Program-made: the position numbers and the translations under genes
In this document: one piece after another, positions 1 through 8,530 of the stretch
Numbering within the stretch: position 1 is the first letter of the stretch
How the letters are laid out: every line of letters starts with the position of its first letter
From: Zoogloeaceae bacterium
GTDB taxonomy: Bacteria; Pseudomonadota; Gammaproteobacteria; Burkholderiales; Rhodocyclaceae
DNA: 10,273 nucleotides
Direction: 5' to 3'
NCBI GenBank assembly: GCA_031290535.1
Contig: JAITNI010000207.1
Location: forward strand, 1 to 10,273
The notes under the pieces: generated by a model
Seen by the model: only the letters and a program-made list of their open reading frames with translations
The model's database searches: none
What the model was told of the DNA's origin: nothing

Positions 1-479
1 TGATGCGTCAACGCCTCGGCCACCACAGCCCGAATTACAGGGGATTCATCCTGACCAAACCGGCGGTCAATTTCTTCAAATTGTGCGAGCGTGCGAATAT
101 TTGGCGCTGGACACCCCAAGTATTCTGCGAAATGCTCATCCATTTCCGAAAACAATCCGGTCATCAGCATCGCCAGCGCGGTTCTTTCCCGTGCTGTCTG
201 GGTATCTGCATCCGCTCCGAAGAACTGGGCGAATTCGTCCGCTTCCCGACGGGCATGAGCCAGCGCGCCATCAGGAATTTTTTCCCAAACAACCTCTCGA
301 AAATTGATGGCAAATGCAGAAACGGGCAAGCAGACCAGCAACGCGATAAACCCGACCATCCAGAAACGGCTCGTGGCCTGTCCTGAAGCGCTCACAGAGC
401 GCGATGAAGCAGGCGTAGCGCGAACATGCAAGGAGGAGCAAGGAAATAAAGCCAGACAAAGAAATTCAATAAAAATCAT
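1..479 (-). CDS. Partial gene, probable exported protein of unknown function (3' end off the left edge)
   Basis: Reading leftwards from the ATG at 479-477, the frame stays open for 159 codons to the window edge, so the C-terminus is missing. I do not recognise the family. A hydrophobic stretch at about residues 40-57 (MVGFIALLVCLPVSAFA) ends in AFA and looks like a signal-peptide core, followed by a soluble acidic segment rich in Glu, Asp and Ala. The start is uncertain. The ATG at 479 has GGGGAAG too close upstream. A GTG at 395-393 would give a conventional signal peptide with an Arg in the n-region. An ATG at 359-357 would leave no positive n-region. It lies downstream of the merR-like gene on the same strand. 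G+C is about 53% by hand count, lower than the neighbouring operon, which may indicate a different origin. That the frame is coding is supported by the signal-like segment and the lack of stops, not by homology. Confidence 0.6.
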   Translation of the reverse strand, partial: MIFIEFLCLALFPCSSLHVRATPASSRSVSASGQATSRFWMVGFIALLVCLPVSAFAINFREVVWEKIPDGALAHARREADEFAQFFGADADTQTARERTALAMLMTGLFSEMDEHFAEYLGCPAPNIRTLAQFEEIDRRFGQDESPVIRAVVAEALTH

Positions 480-566
480 GACTTCCCCGCTTCTGTATCG
501 GTCATCTCTGTCCGGCTTTTCAGCATGAAAATTCCTGCCGCATGTCTCTGCCCCCGCAACAACGCC

Positions 567-935
567 CTACTTCAACAACTCCAGAATCTCGGCAAGCTCT
601 GCCCGAATCTGGGGGTTGGTGAGGGTACCGTTTTCTGCGGCTTCCAGCGCGTCCAGTTGATTTTTTTCCAGATGGTTGCGTGCGCCGCTGATGGTAAACC
701 CCTCGCGGTAGAGCAGTTCGCGGATGCGGCGCACCAGCAGCACTTCGTGGTGCTGGTAGTAGCGGCGGTTGCCCCGGCGCTTGATGGGCTTCAACTGGGT
801 GAATTCGTGCTCCCAGTAGCGCAGCACATGCGGCTTCACGCCGCACAGCTCGCTCACTTCACCAATGGTGAAATAGCGTTTGGCCGGGATGGGCGGGAGG
901 CTGTCCTCGCCCGTGATTTCAGGCAGGGGTTCCAT
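567..935 (-). CDS. MerR-family transcriptional regulator
   Basis: A 122-residue DNA-binding protein. Residues about 19-87 form the winged helix-turn-helix of the MerR family: [20 protein letters not shown], then WEHEF and the wing segment RRGNRRYY. A predicted helical segment follows to the C-terminus ([15 protein letters not shown], then ILELLK) and would serve for dimerisation. No Cys cluster or ligand domain is visible, so this is the short MerR-like type without an obvious metal or drug sensor. Its first 17 bp overlap the end of ihfA, implying translational coupling in the same transcript. A short MerR-like gene directly after ihfA is a common arrangement in Beta- and Gammaproteobacteria. 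Its regulon is not known to me. The ATG at 935 gives an 18-residue lead-in before the HTH; its ribosome site would lie inside ihfA and is weak (GGA). Confidence 0.9.
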   Translation of the reverse strand: MEPLPEITGEDSLPPIPAKRYFTIGEVSELCGVKPHVLRYWEHEFTQLKPIKRRGNRRYYQHHEVLLVRRIRELLYREGFTISGARNHLEKNQLDALEAAENGTLTNPQIRAELAEILELLK

Positions 936-1224
936 GGAAAGCAGATTCCACCTCGGTCTTCAGCTTGGGACTGGCATGAAAGGTCACGACGCGACGGGCG
1001 GTAATCGGGATTTCTTCCCCCGTCTTGGGATTGCGCCCTGGGCGCTGCGGCTTGTCGCGCAACTGAAAATTGCCGAAGCCGGAAAGCTTGACGTCCTCGC
1101 CCCGTTCAAGGGCGTTGCGGATTTCCTCAAAAAACGCCTCCACCATATCCTTGGCTTCACGCTTGTTCAGGCCAACCTGCTCAAACAGGAGATCCGCCAG
1201 TTCGGCTTTGGTGAGAGTGATCAT
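919..1224 (-). CDS. ihfA: Integration host factor alpha subunit
   Basis: About 101 residues, the expected length for IHF alpha. IHF is a sequence-specific DNA-bending heterodimer (IhfA with IhfB) that acts in the nucleoid in transcription, replication and recombination. The sequence shows the HU/IHF fold throughout: an N-terminal helical part ([20 protein letters not shown]), the hallmark VKLSGFGNF, and the beta-arm with the intercalating proline in [18 protein letters not shown]. The long conserved arm and the position after pheT point to alpha rather than beta or HU. I chose the ATG at 1224-1222 because it yields MITLTKAEL, matching family N-termini; an in-frame TTG two codons upstream (1230) is possible. 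No clear Shine-Dalgarno is visible, and the start lies 15 bp after the pheT stop, so translation may be coupled to pheT. The 3' end overlaps the merR-like gene by 17 bp. Confidence 0.96.
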   Translation of the reverse strand: MITLTKAELADLLFEQVGLNKREAKDMVEAFFEEIRNALERGEDVKLSGFGNFQLRDKPQRPGRNPKTGEEIPITARRVVTFHASPKLKTEVESAFHGTPA

Positions 1225-1239
1225 CGTCAAATTTTGGGG

Positions 1240-3639
1240 TCAGGCTCGCAACTGGGCGGCAAGGGTTTGTTCCAGATAGGCGGTGATTTCCGCCACAATG
1301 GCATCAATCTCCACATCTAGCAAAGTACGTTCAGTATCTTGCATAACTATACGAAACGCAAGGCTTTTTTTCCCGGCGGGGACGCCTTTTCCCTGATACA
1401 AATCGAACAACTCGATGCTCGACACCCGCGCCGGGGCGCACTTTTTCATCGCCGCCAGCACCGTCTGCAAGGGGAGTTCACGATCCACCACAAACGCCCG
1501 GTCGCGGATGGCGCTTTGAAAGCGCGAGACCTCCGTGTAGGCGGGCAGGCGGCTTTGCGCGGCGGCTTCCAGCGTGATCTCGAACAGCACAGGGGGGGCG
1601 GGCAGATCGTATTTTTGCGCCCATTGCGGATGCAGTTCGCCGATCACGCCGATGCCCTTTCCGGCCAGATGGACGCTGGCGGCGCGTCCGGGGTGCAGCG
1701 CCGGATGATGGACGCGGGCAAAGGTCAGTTCGGCGGGCGCGAGCAGGGCTTCCAGATCGCCTTTCAGGTCGAAGAAATCCACCTTTCTGCCGTCATGCCC
1801 CCAGCCTTCGGGGTCTGCCGCGCCATAGGCCAGCGCGGCCAGACGCACGGGTTGCTGGTAGCCCGCCGTCAAACTGGCGTTCCCCGGCGTCTTTTCGCGC
1901 AAAAAACAGCGCCCCTGCTCGAAGAGGCGCACCCGTGACTGCTGGCGCTTCAGATTGGTGGCAATCGCCTCCACCAGACCGCCGATCAGGCCGGAGCGCA
2001 TCACCGCCAACTGGCTGGCGATGGGGTTGGCAAGCCGGATGGGGGCGTGGTTGGCGGCAAAATCGGTCTCCCACGCTTCCGGCACAAAGGCGAAGTTGAT
2101 GACTTCCTGAAACCCCCGATCCGCCATCTGCTGACGCACTTTGCAGAGGGGGCGCTGGTCTTCGCCCTGCGTCAGCAGGGTCAGGCGGCCTTCCACCGCT
2201 GCGGCGGGAATCTGGTCGTAGCCGTGCAGGCGCGCCACTTCTTCGATCAGATCGGCCTCGATTTCAAGGTCAAACCGGTAACTGGGCGGCGTCACCCAAA
2301 ACGCCGTGTCCTCCTCGACAAACGGCAGGGCGAGGCGGCGCAGGAGGTCGGCAATCTGGGGAGCCGTCAAGGGCACGCCAAGCACTTTTTGCGTCCGGGC
2401 GACGCGCAGGCGCACCGGCGGACGCGCGGGCAGTTCGGCAACGGATTCCGTCACCGGCCCTGCCGCGCCGCCGCAAATTTCCAGAATCAGGGTGGTAGCC
2501 CGTTCCAGCGCGTTCAGGCAGTTGGCAAAATCGACGCCGCGCTCGTAACGATGCGAGGCATCGCTGGAAAAATTGTAGCGCCGCGCCCGTCCGGCAATCG
2601 TTTTGGGCGCGAAGAAGGCGGATTCCAGAAAGATTTCGGTGCTGTCGAGCGTGACGCCGCTCGCCGCGCCGCCCATGATGCCCGCCATCGCCAGCGCCGC
2701 CCTGTCATCGGCGATGACCAGCACATCAGCGGCCAGTTCCACCGTCTGTTCGTTGAGGAGGGTCAGGGTCTCGCCGGGTTTGGCCAGACGGGCGCGAATG
2801 GGGCTGGAAGGGGAGAGTTTGGCGTTGTCAAAGGCGTGCAGGGGTTGCCCCAGTTCCAGCAGCACGTAGTTGGTGACGTCTACCAGCGCCGAAATGCTGC
2901 GCAGGCCGCTGCGTTCCAGCCGCTGACGCAGCCATTGCGGCGTCGCCGCACGGGCATTGACCCCTTCGATCACCCGACCGCAATAACGCGGGCAGGCGGC
3001 AGGCGCGTCCAGCGCCACAAAGCGGCTGGCGGCGCTGTTGACCGGAGCCGGGGCAATGGCCGGAAAACGCGCCGGACTGCCGGTGAGCGCCGCCACTTCG
3101 CGGGCGATGCCGGTCAGCGACAGGCAATCGGCGCGGTTGGGGGTGAGTTTCAGCGTGAAGAGCTGATCGTCCAGATCAAGGGCGTGCCGGAGGTTCTCGC
3201 CCACCGGCGCATCGGCAGACAACACCAGAAGGCCGTCGGCTTCCTCGGCAATCCCCAGTTCCTTTGCCGAACAGAGCATTCCGGCGGATTCCACGCCGCG
3301 CACTTTGGCGAGCCTGATCTTGAATCCCCCCGGCAGCGTCGCCCCCGGCAGGGCGCAGGGCACGATCAGCCCCGCCGCCACATTGGGCGCGCCGCAAACA
3401 ATCTGCCGGAGCGCGCCATCGCCCGCATTTCCCACCTCCACCTGACAGACATTGAGCCGGTCGGCATCCGGGTGTTTGGTGACGGACAGCACTTTGGCGA
3501 CCACGACCCCATCAAAGGCGGGCGCGACGGGGTCTTGCGCCTCCACTTCCAGACCGGCCATCGTCAGCAGATGCGAGAGTTCGCCACTGGACAGGGCGGG
3601 ATTGACGAAGGTTCTCAACCAGGATTCGGAAAATTTCAT
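1240..3639 (-). CDS. pheT: Phenylalanyl-tRNA synthetase beta subunit
   Basis: 799 residues, close to the roughly 795 of Enterobacteria. With PheS it forms the cytoplasmic (alpha-beta)2 enzyme that charges tRNA-Phe; the beta subunit binds tRNA and edits misacylated Tyr-tRNA. Domains in order: an OB-fold tRNA-binding domain at about residues 40-150 (KHPDADRLNVCQVEVG, QIVCGAPNV, and MLCSAKELGI near 121-130); the B3/B4 editing region from about 215 to 385 (RYCGRVIEGV, SALVDVTNYVLLELGQPLHA, SHRYERGVD); B5 at about 405-475 (PSYRFDLEIEADLIEEVARL, HGYDQIP); the catalytic-like core at about 480-690; and a C-terminal FDX-ACB anticodon-binding domain from about 700 (YTEVSRFQSAIRDRAFVVD) to the end. It starts 143 bp after the pheS stop, wider than is usual for pheST, with only a weak ribosome site (GCGAG). 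The end lies 15 bp before ihfA. Frame is intact. Confidence 0.98.
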   Translation of the reverse strand: MKFSESWLRTFVNPALSSGELSHLLTMAGLEVEAQDPVAPAFDGVVVAKVLSVTKHPDADRLNVCQVEVGNAGDGALRQIVCGAPNVAAGLIVPCALPGATLPGGFKIRLAKVRGVESAGMLCSAKELGIAEEADGLLVLSADAPVGENLRHALDLDDQLFTLKLTPNRADCLSLTGIAREVAALTGSPARFPAIAPAPVNSAASRFVALDAPAACPRYCGRVIEGVNARAATPQWLRQRLERSGLRSISALVDVTNYVLLELGQPLHAFDNAKLSPSSPIRARLAKPGETLTLLNEQTVELAADVLVIADDRAALAMAGIMGGAASGVTLDSTEIFLESAFFAPKTIAGRARRYNFSSDASHRYERGVDFANCLNALERATTLILEICGGAAGPVTESVAELPARPPVRLRVARTQKVLGVPLTAPQIADLLRRLALPFVEEDTAFWVTPPSYRFDLEIEADLIEEVARLHGYDQIPAAAVEGRLTLLTQGEDQRPLCKVRQQMADRGFQEVINFAFVPEAWETDFAANHAPIRLANPIASQLAVMRSGLIGGLVEAIATNLKRQQSRVRLFEQGRCFLREKTPGNASLTAGYQQPVRLAALAYGAADPEGWGHDGRKVDFFDLKGDLEALLAPAELTFARVHHPALHPGRAASVHLAGKGIGVIGELHPQWAQKYDLPAPPVLFEITLEAAAQSRLPAYTEVSRFQSAIRDRAFVVDRELPLQTVLAAMKKCAPARVSSIELFDLYQGKGVPAGKKSLAFRIVMQDTERTLLDVEIDAIVAEITAYLEQTLAAQLRA

Positions 3640-3703
3640 GCGCGTCTCGCTTCAATAAAGTCAGTCACTACAATCAGGCAACGCCCGCATCGTCAAGGTG
3701 TCG

Positions 3704-3723
3704 GGGCACGGCGTACCGTGCCC
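3704..3723. repeat. Perfect 8-bp hairpin in the pheS-pheT gap
   Basis: Arms GGGCACGG (3704-3711) and CCGTGCCC (3716-3723) are perfect complements around a 4-base loop. In the pheST transcript (minus strand) the loop reads UACG. There is no T-tract after either arm, so it does not look like an intrinsic terminator. It sits in a 143-bp gap between two subunit genes that are usually nearly adjacent. It could be an RNA-stability or processing hairpin, or a copy of a REP-like palindrome. Which of these cannot be decided from one copy. Confidence 0.6.
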
Positions 3724-3782
3724 TGGCCGTCGATTTTTACCTTTTCGACAGAACAACAAGGGACGTCATCGCGTCAAAAGTC

Positions 3783-4916
<1,134 letters not shown>

Positions 4917-4921
4917 TCAGG

Positions 4922-4947
4922 AGCGCCTCCGGCGCTATAAACGCCGG
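4922..4947 (-). promoter_or_regulatory. Two mutually exclusive hairpins in the pheST leader
   Basis: In the minus-strand transcript CCGGCG (4947-4942) can pair with CGCCGG (4934-4929), or AGCGCC (4936-4931) can pair with GGCGCT (4927-4922). Both stems are 6 bp and perfect, and they share bases 4931-4934, so only one can form. Competing stems upstream of a terminator-like hairpin are the architecture expected of an attenuation leader. No trigger (leader peptide or bound factor) is identifiable, and GC-rich DNA gives such pairs by chance. Confidence 0.3.
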
Positions 4948-5008
4948 TCTCGCTCACCTCGCCATGAATGGCAAGGATTGCGCCAGACCTGTGTTCAAGG
5001 ACTTTGCC

Positions 5009-5368
5009 TTAGGCGCTCAACTGGGCCTTGGCCTGATTGGCCAGGGCGGCAAAAGCGGCCTTGTCGAAAATCGCCAGATCGGAGAGCACCTTGCGATCGA
5101 CTTCGATATTGGCTTTTTTGAGGCCGTTCATGAGGGTGCTGTACTTCAGACCCAATTCACGCGCGGCGGCGTTGATACGGACAATCCACAGGGCGCGGAA
5201 CTGGCGCTTTCTCTGGCGACGGTCGCGGTAGGCATATTGCCCCGCCTTCATCACCGCCTGTTTGGCAATCCGATAGACATTCTTGCGCCGACCGCGATAG
5301 CCCTTGGCCTGCACCAGAATCTTTTTATGACGCGCCCGCGCCGTGACGCCACGTTTTACTCTCGGCAT
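5009..5368 (-). CDS. rplT: 50S ribosomal protein L20
   Basis: 119 residues, the normal length. L20 binds 23S rRNA, is needed early in 50S assembly, and in Enterobacteria represses its own operon by binding the rpmI-rplT leader. The family signature is complete: [37 protein letters not shown], the arginine-rich [20 protein letters not shown], and the C-terminal globular half ([30 protein letters not shown]). An excellent ribosome site, AAAGGAGAG, precedes the ATG. It starts 12 bp after the rpmI stop, as expected for a coupled pair. Downstream is a structured gap of about 179 bp before pheS, so rplT is probably the last gene before a regulatory boundary in the operon. Confidence 0.98.
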   Translation of the reverse strand: MPRVKRGVTARARHKKILVQAKGYRGRRKNVYRIAKQAVMKAGQYAYRDRRQRKRQFRALWIVRINAAARELGLKYSTLMNGLKKANIEVDRKVLSDLAIFDKAAFAALANQAKAQLSA

Positions 5369-5380
5369 GTTCTCTCTCCT

Positions 5381-5578
5381 TTAAGCGTAGGGCATCATGG
5401 CGCGCACCATGGCGACGTCGCTGGCGCAAACCGTGGTGATGCCGCGCAAGTGGCGTTTCACCTTGGTGGTTTTCTTGGTGAGGATGTGGCGCTTGAACGC
5501 CTGACCCCGTTTGATGCCGCCGGAAGCGCGAAACTTGAAACGCTTCGCGGCGCCGCTCTTGGTCTTCATTTTGGGCAT
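5381..5578 (-). CDS. rpmI: 50S ribosomal protein L35
   Basis: 65 residues, the usual size. L35 is a small, very basic protein of the large ribosomal subunit. The sequence [20 protein letters not shown] matches the family N-terminus, followed by the Lys/Arg-rich [20 protein letters not shown] and a C-terminus ending MMPYA. The frame is open for 30 further codons upstream, but those residues do not belong to L35. The ATG at 5578-5576 is preceded by AGGAG seven bases away, and the family start MPKMKT fixes it. It follows infC after a gap of about 122 bp, the interval in which L20 binds to repress rpmI-rplT in E. coli; small stems are visible there, but the fold cannot be confirmed by eye. Confidence 0.97.
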   Translation of the reverse strand: MPKMKTKSGAAKRFKFRASGGIKRGQAFKRHILTKKTTKVKRHLRGITTVCASDVAMVRAMMPYA

Positions 5579-5700
5579 GATTGCTCCTAATGACATGTTG
5601 CCAGGTGGCTCCCATCGGGAACGCTTCCTCAACCTGACCCCACTTTTTATAACAGGCCGTTTTTTCAAACAGCCCGCGTTTTGAAACTTGTTTTGCCGCT

Positions 5701-6345
5701 TCAGGCTTCAACCACGGCTGCCGCCGTTTCCGTTGTTGCCGCTGGCTTGGGTTTGGCGACCCTGGCGGGCTTTTCCGGGGTGGCTTTGGCAGGTTTTTCC
5801 GCCACCGCTTCCATTTTCTCGCCGATTTTTTTCTTGATGGGCGCGACAATCATAATCATTTGCCGCCCTTCCATTCTGGGCATCTGCTCGACCTGCCCAT
5901 AGGGATCCAGATCCTGCTTGATGCGTTCAAGCTGGCGCATCCCGAATTCCTGATGCGCCATTTCGCGGCCCCGGAAGCGCAGGGTCACTTTGACCTTGTC
6001 TTCTTCTTCCAGAAACCGCACCATGTTGCGGAGCTTGATCTGGTAGTCGTTTTCGTCGGTGCCGGGGCGGAACTTGACTTCCTTGACCTGAACCTGCTTT
6101 TGCTTCAGCTTGGCCTCGTGCGCCTTTTTGGCTTCCTGATACTTGAACTTGCCGTAGTCCATCACCCGACAGACCGGCGGCTGTGCCAGCGGCGCGATCT
6201 CCACCAGATCCATGCCCGCTTCTTCAGCCAGATACATGGCTTGTCGGGCACTCACGACCCCCAATTGTTCGCCTTCCTTGCCAATCAGCCGGACTTCCGG
6301 CACATTGATTTCTTCATTGAGGCGATGCGACTTGTTCAAAGCGAT
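5701..6345 (-). CDS. infC: Translation initiation factor IF-3 with ATC start
   Basis: 214 residues from an ATC start. IF3 binds the 30S subunit, prevents premature 50S joining and proofreads the start codon and initiator tRNA. The N-domain runs from [16 protein letters not shown] to the diagnostic [15 protein letters not shown] (56-70). A lysine-rich linker follows, then the C-domain: [36 protein letters not shown] (120-136), and [11 protein letters not shown] (159-169). I chose ATC at 6345-6343 because CAGGAG lies seven bases upstream and the product then begins [13 protein letters not shown], like relatives; no in-frame ATG is near. Rare starts such as AUU or AUC are known in infC and let IF3 repress its own synthesis. 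A tail of about 45 residues after the usual end is rich in Lys, Ala, Pro and Glu and is absent from E. coli IF3. It lies 27 bp after thrS. Confidence 0.96.
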   Translation of the reverse strand: MALNKSHRLNEEINVPEVRLIGKEGEQLGVVSARQAMYLAEEAGMDLVEIAPLAQPPVCRVMDYGKFKYQEAKKAHEAKLKQKQVQVKEVKFRPGTDENDYQIKLRNMVRFLEEEDKVKVTLRFRGREMAHQEFGMRQLERIKQDLDPYGQVEQMPRMEGRQMIMIVAPIKKKIGEKMEAVAEKPAKATPEKPARVAKPKPAATTETAAAVVEA

Positions 6346-6352
6346 GGCTAAA

Positions 6353-6357
6353 CTCCT
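6353..6357 (-). promoter_or_regulatory. Shine-Dalgarno that fixes the infC ATC start
   Basis: AGGAG on the minus strand, seven bases before the ATC at 6345-6343. It is the only good ribosome site between the thrS stop and the conserved IF3 N-terminus. An alternative TTG in the same frame at 6369 has no such site. Confidence 0.8.
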
Positions 6358-6372
6358 GAAAACAGACAAAAA

Positions 6373-8298
6373 CTATGCCGTGCTCCCTCGCCCGGCAACT
6401 TCTTTTCCGAGCTGCGCGATCAGGTCTTCCACGGGCATCTGCCCCAAGTCCTGACCGCTGCGGGTACGCACGGCAACCAGATTGGCTGCTTTTTCCTTGT
6501 CACCCACGACAAGAAGATAAGGCAGCCGGTTCATGCTATGTTCGCGGATTTTATAGTTAATCTTCTCATTACGCAAATCCGTTTCAACACGCAGCCCTGC
6601 GGCTTTCAGCTTTTTCGCCACATCGGCGGCATAATCGGCCTGATGTTCGGAGATGCTCATCACCACCGCCTGCGCGGGCGCAAGCCAGAGGGGGAAGGCG
6701 CCGACGTAATGTTCGATCAGGATGCCGACAAAGCGTTCCAGCGAGCCGAACAGCGCCCGATGCAGCATCACCGGGCGTTTGTGGCTGTTGTCGGCATCCA
6801 CATAATGAATGTCGAAGCGCTCCGGCAGGTTCATGTCGACCTGCAAGGTGCCGCACTGCCAGTCGCGGCCAATCGCGTCGCGCAGGACAAATTCCAGCTT
6901 CGGGCCGTAGAACGCGCCCTCGCCGGGGAACAGCGTGTATTCCACGCCCATATGCTGCAAGGCCTGCGCCAGCGCGCCTTCGAGGATGTCCCAGGTTTCG
7001 TCCGAGCCGATGCGATGGTCGGGACGGGTGGAAAGTTTCACCCGCACATTGTCAAAGCCAAAATCCTTGTAAATCTGGAAAATCAGCTTCACCACGTCGC
7101 GGCATTCGGCTTCCATCTGCGCTTCGGTACAGAAAATGTGCGCGTCATCCTGGGTGAAGTGGCGCACCCGCAACAAGCCGTGCAGCGCGCCGGAAGGCTC
7201 ATAGCGATGCACCTTGCCGAATTCCGCCATGCGGAGCGGCAAATCGCGGTAGCTTTTCACGCCCTGCGCGTACATCGCCACCGCGCCGGGACAATTCATC
7301 GGCTTCAGGGCGAAAATGCGCTCATCCTCGGTCTGGGTAGTGAACATGTTTTCGCGGTAATTGAACCAGTGCCCGGAAGTCTCCCACAGGGCACGATCCA
7401 TCACGTCCGGGGTGTTGACTTCGACATAACCCGCCGCATCCTGGCAGTCGCGCATATAGGCGATCAGCTTCTGGAACAGGAACCAGCCCTTCGGATGCCA
7501 AAACACCGAACCCGGCGCTTCATCCTGAAAATGGAACAGGTCGAGCCGCTGGCCGAGCTTGCGATGGTCGCGTTTTTCCGCTTCTTCCAGCATGGTGAGA
7601 TGGGCTTCCAGTTCCTCTTTTTTCGCCCAGGCTGTGCCGTAGATGCGCTGCAACATTTCATTTTTGGAGTCGCCGCGCCAGTACGCGCCCGCCACCTTCA
7701 TCAGCTTGAACACCTTGAGTTTGCCGGTGGACGGCACATGCGGGCCGCGACACAAATCGACAAATTCTCCCTCGCGGTAGAGGGAAACTTCCTGTTCGGC
7801 AGGGATGGCGGCGATCAGTTCCGCCTTGTATTTTTCGCCCTGATCGAGAAAAAATTTGACCGCCGCATCGCGCGCGACCACCTCGCGCGTCACCGGAAAA
7901 TCCGCCTTCGCCAGCTCCGCCATTTTCTTTTCGATGGCCGCCAGGTCTTCCGGCGTGAAGGGGCGCGTGTAGGCAAAATCGTAGTAAAAACCGTGCTCGA
8001 TCACCGGCCCGATCGTTACCTGCGCCTCCGGGTAGAGCGTCTTGACCGCGTAGGCCAACAGATGCGCGGTGGAATGCCGGAGGATTTCCAGCCCTTCGGC
8101 GTCCTTGTCGGTCACAATGGCGAGCGCCGCGTCCGCTTCAATGCGATGCGAGGTATCCACCAGCTTCCCGCCCACCTTCCCCGCCAACGCAGCTTTTGCC
8201 AGCCCCGCGCCAATACTGGCCGCGACTTCGGCCACGGTGACAGGGGCAGGATAGGAACGGACGGAACCATCGGGCAAGGTGATCTGAACAGCGGACAT
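6373..8298 (-). CDS. thrS: Threonyl-tRNA synthetase
   Basis: 641 residues, essentially the E. coli length (642). It charges tRNA-Thr in the cytoplasm and edits Ser-tRNA-Thr. Domains in order: TGS (about 1-62, starting [12 protein letters not shown]); the N2 editing domain with HSTAH (H75, H79) and the DLCRGPH pair (C183, H187); the class II catalytic core with the three zinc ligands C336 (MNCPGA), H387 (FTQDDAH) and H513 ([10 protein letters not shown]), and motif 2 around [20 protein letters not shown] (361-380); then the anticodon-binding domain from about 535 ([20 protein letters not shown]) to the end. The ATG at 8298 is preceded by CAGGAG seven bases upstream; the frame is open for 20 more codons, but those are not family-like. 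The upstream neighbour is tRNA-Val with a terminator between, and no clear promoter is visible for thrS itself. It leads the translation-factor operon. Confidence 0.98.
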   Translation of the reverse strand: MSAVQITLPDGSVRSYPAPVTVAEVAASIGAGLAKAALAGKVGGKLVDTSHRIEADAALAIVTDKDAEGLEILRHSTAHLLAYAVKTLYPEAQVTIGPVIEHGFYYDFAYTRPFTPEDLAAIEKKMAELAKADFPVTREVVARDAAVKFFLDQGEKYKAELIAAIPAEQEVSLYREGEFVDLCRGPHVPSTGKLKVFKLMKVAGAYWRGDSKNEMLQRIYGTAWAKKEELEAHLTMLEEAEKRDHRKLGQRLDLFHFQDEAPGSVFWHPKGWFLFQKLIAYMRDCQDAAGYVEVNTPDVMDRALWETSGHWFNYRENMFTTQTEDERIFALKPMNCPGAVAMYAQGVKSYRDLPLRMAEFGKVHRYEPSGALHGLLRVRHFTQDDAHIFCTEAQMEAECRDVVKLIFQIYKDFGFDNVRVKLSTRPDHRIGSDETWDILEGALAQALQHMGVEYTLFPGEGAFYGPKLEFVLRDAIGRDWQCGTLQVDMNLPERFDIHYVDADNSHKRPVMLHRALFGSLERFVGILIEHYVGAFPLWLAPAQAVVMSISEHQADYAADVAKKLKAAGLRVETDLRNEKINYKIREHSMNRLPYLLVVGDKEKAANLVAVRTRSGQDLGQMPVEDLIAQLGKEVAGRGSTA

Positions 8299-8356
8299 GA
8301 AACGCTCCTGCGACAAAACGGGAAACAGGAAAAAAGGAAAAGCCGAACCTGCAAAC

Positions 8357-8382
8357 AAAAAAAGCGGCCAAGCCGCGCTTTT
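8357..8382 (-). terminator. Intrinsic terminator after tRNA-Val
   Basis: On the minus strand GCGGC (8376-8372), a TTG loop, GCCGC (8368-8364), then seven T residues (8363-8357). Four A residues lie upstream (8382-8379), close to the stem. This is a standard Rho-independent form. It separates tRNA-Val from thrS, so the thrS operon needs either its own promoter within about 60 bp or read-through. Confidence 0.8.
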
Positions 8383-8392
8383 GCTCTCTCAT

Positions 8393-8414
8393 CCACACCC
8401 ACCAAAAGGTGTGG
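8393..8414 (-). repeat. Hairpin abutting the tRNA 3' end
   Basis: CCACACC (8393-8399) and GGTGTGG (8408-8414) form a perfect 7-bp stem around an 8-base loop. On the tRNA strand the 5' arm includes the encoded CCA of tRNA-Val. It may mark the boundary for 3' trimming of the precursor. It has no T-tract and precedes the true terminator. Confidence 0.4.
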
Positions 8415-8488
8415 TAGGCGCGATTGGATTCGAACCAACGACCCCCACCATGTCAAGGTGATGCTCTAACCAACTGAGCTACGCGCCT
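8412..8488 (-). tRNA. tRNA-Val (anticodon GAC)
   Basis: A complete 77-nt cloverleaf on the minus strand with the CCA encoded (8414-8412). The acceptor arm AGGCGCG pairs perfectly with CGCGCCT. The D arm is GCTC with GAGC around AGTTGGTTA. The anticodon stem TCACC/GGTGG has one T-G wobble, and its loop TTGACAT gives anticodon GAC, read as valine (GUC and GUU codons). The T arm has the invariant TTCGAAT loop. It is transcribed from a strong promoter just upstream and terminated before thrS; a tRNA-Val here is common in this gene neighbourhood. Confidence 0.97.
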
Positions 8489-8502
8489 AGAGAAAGTCCG
8501 GC

Positions 8503-8530
8503 ATTATACGGGACAGGGGCGCTAAGTCAA
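8503..8530 (-). promoter_or_regulatory. Sigma70-type promoter of tRNA-Val
   Basis: Minus strand TTGACT at 8530-8525 and a perfect TATAAT at 8508-8503, separated by 16 bp. The predicted start is near 8497, about 9 bp before the mature tRNA 5' end at 8488. The bases after the -10 box are GC-rich (GCCGG), like the discriminators of stringently controlled stable-RNA promoters. It is the only consensus-grade promoter I find in the window, and it may also feed thrS by read-through. Confidence 0.88.

Noticed and set aside
5630..5670. Sigma70 promoter upstream of rpmI (TTGAAA and TATAAA)
   Set aside because: The two boxes are only 11 bp apart, too close for a functional pair, and no other -35 at 16-18 bp is convincing.
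6538..8469. 643-codon plus-strand reading frame opposite thrS and the tRNA
   Set aside because: It is antisense to the complete thrS and runs into the tRNA-Val gene. No domain is visible.
8412..8488. tRNA-Val as integration site for the RT element
   Set aside because: Elements usually use the 3' end of a tRNA gene. The RT gene lies on the 5' side, beyond the tRNA promoter, and I see no repeat of the tRNA 3' end.
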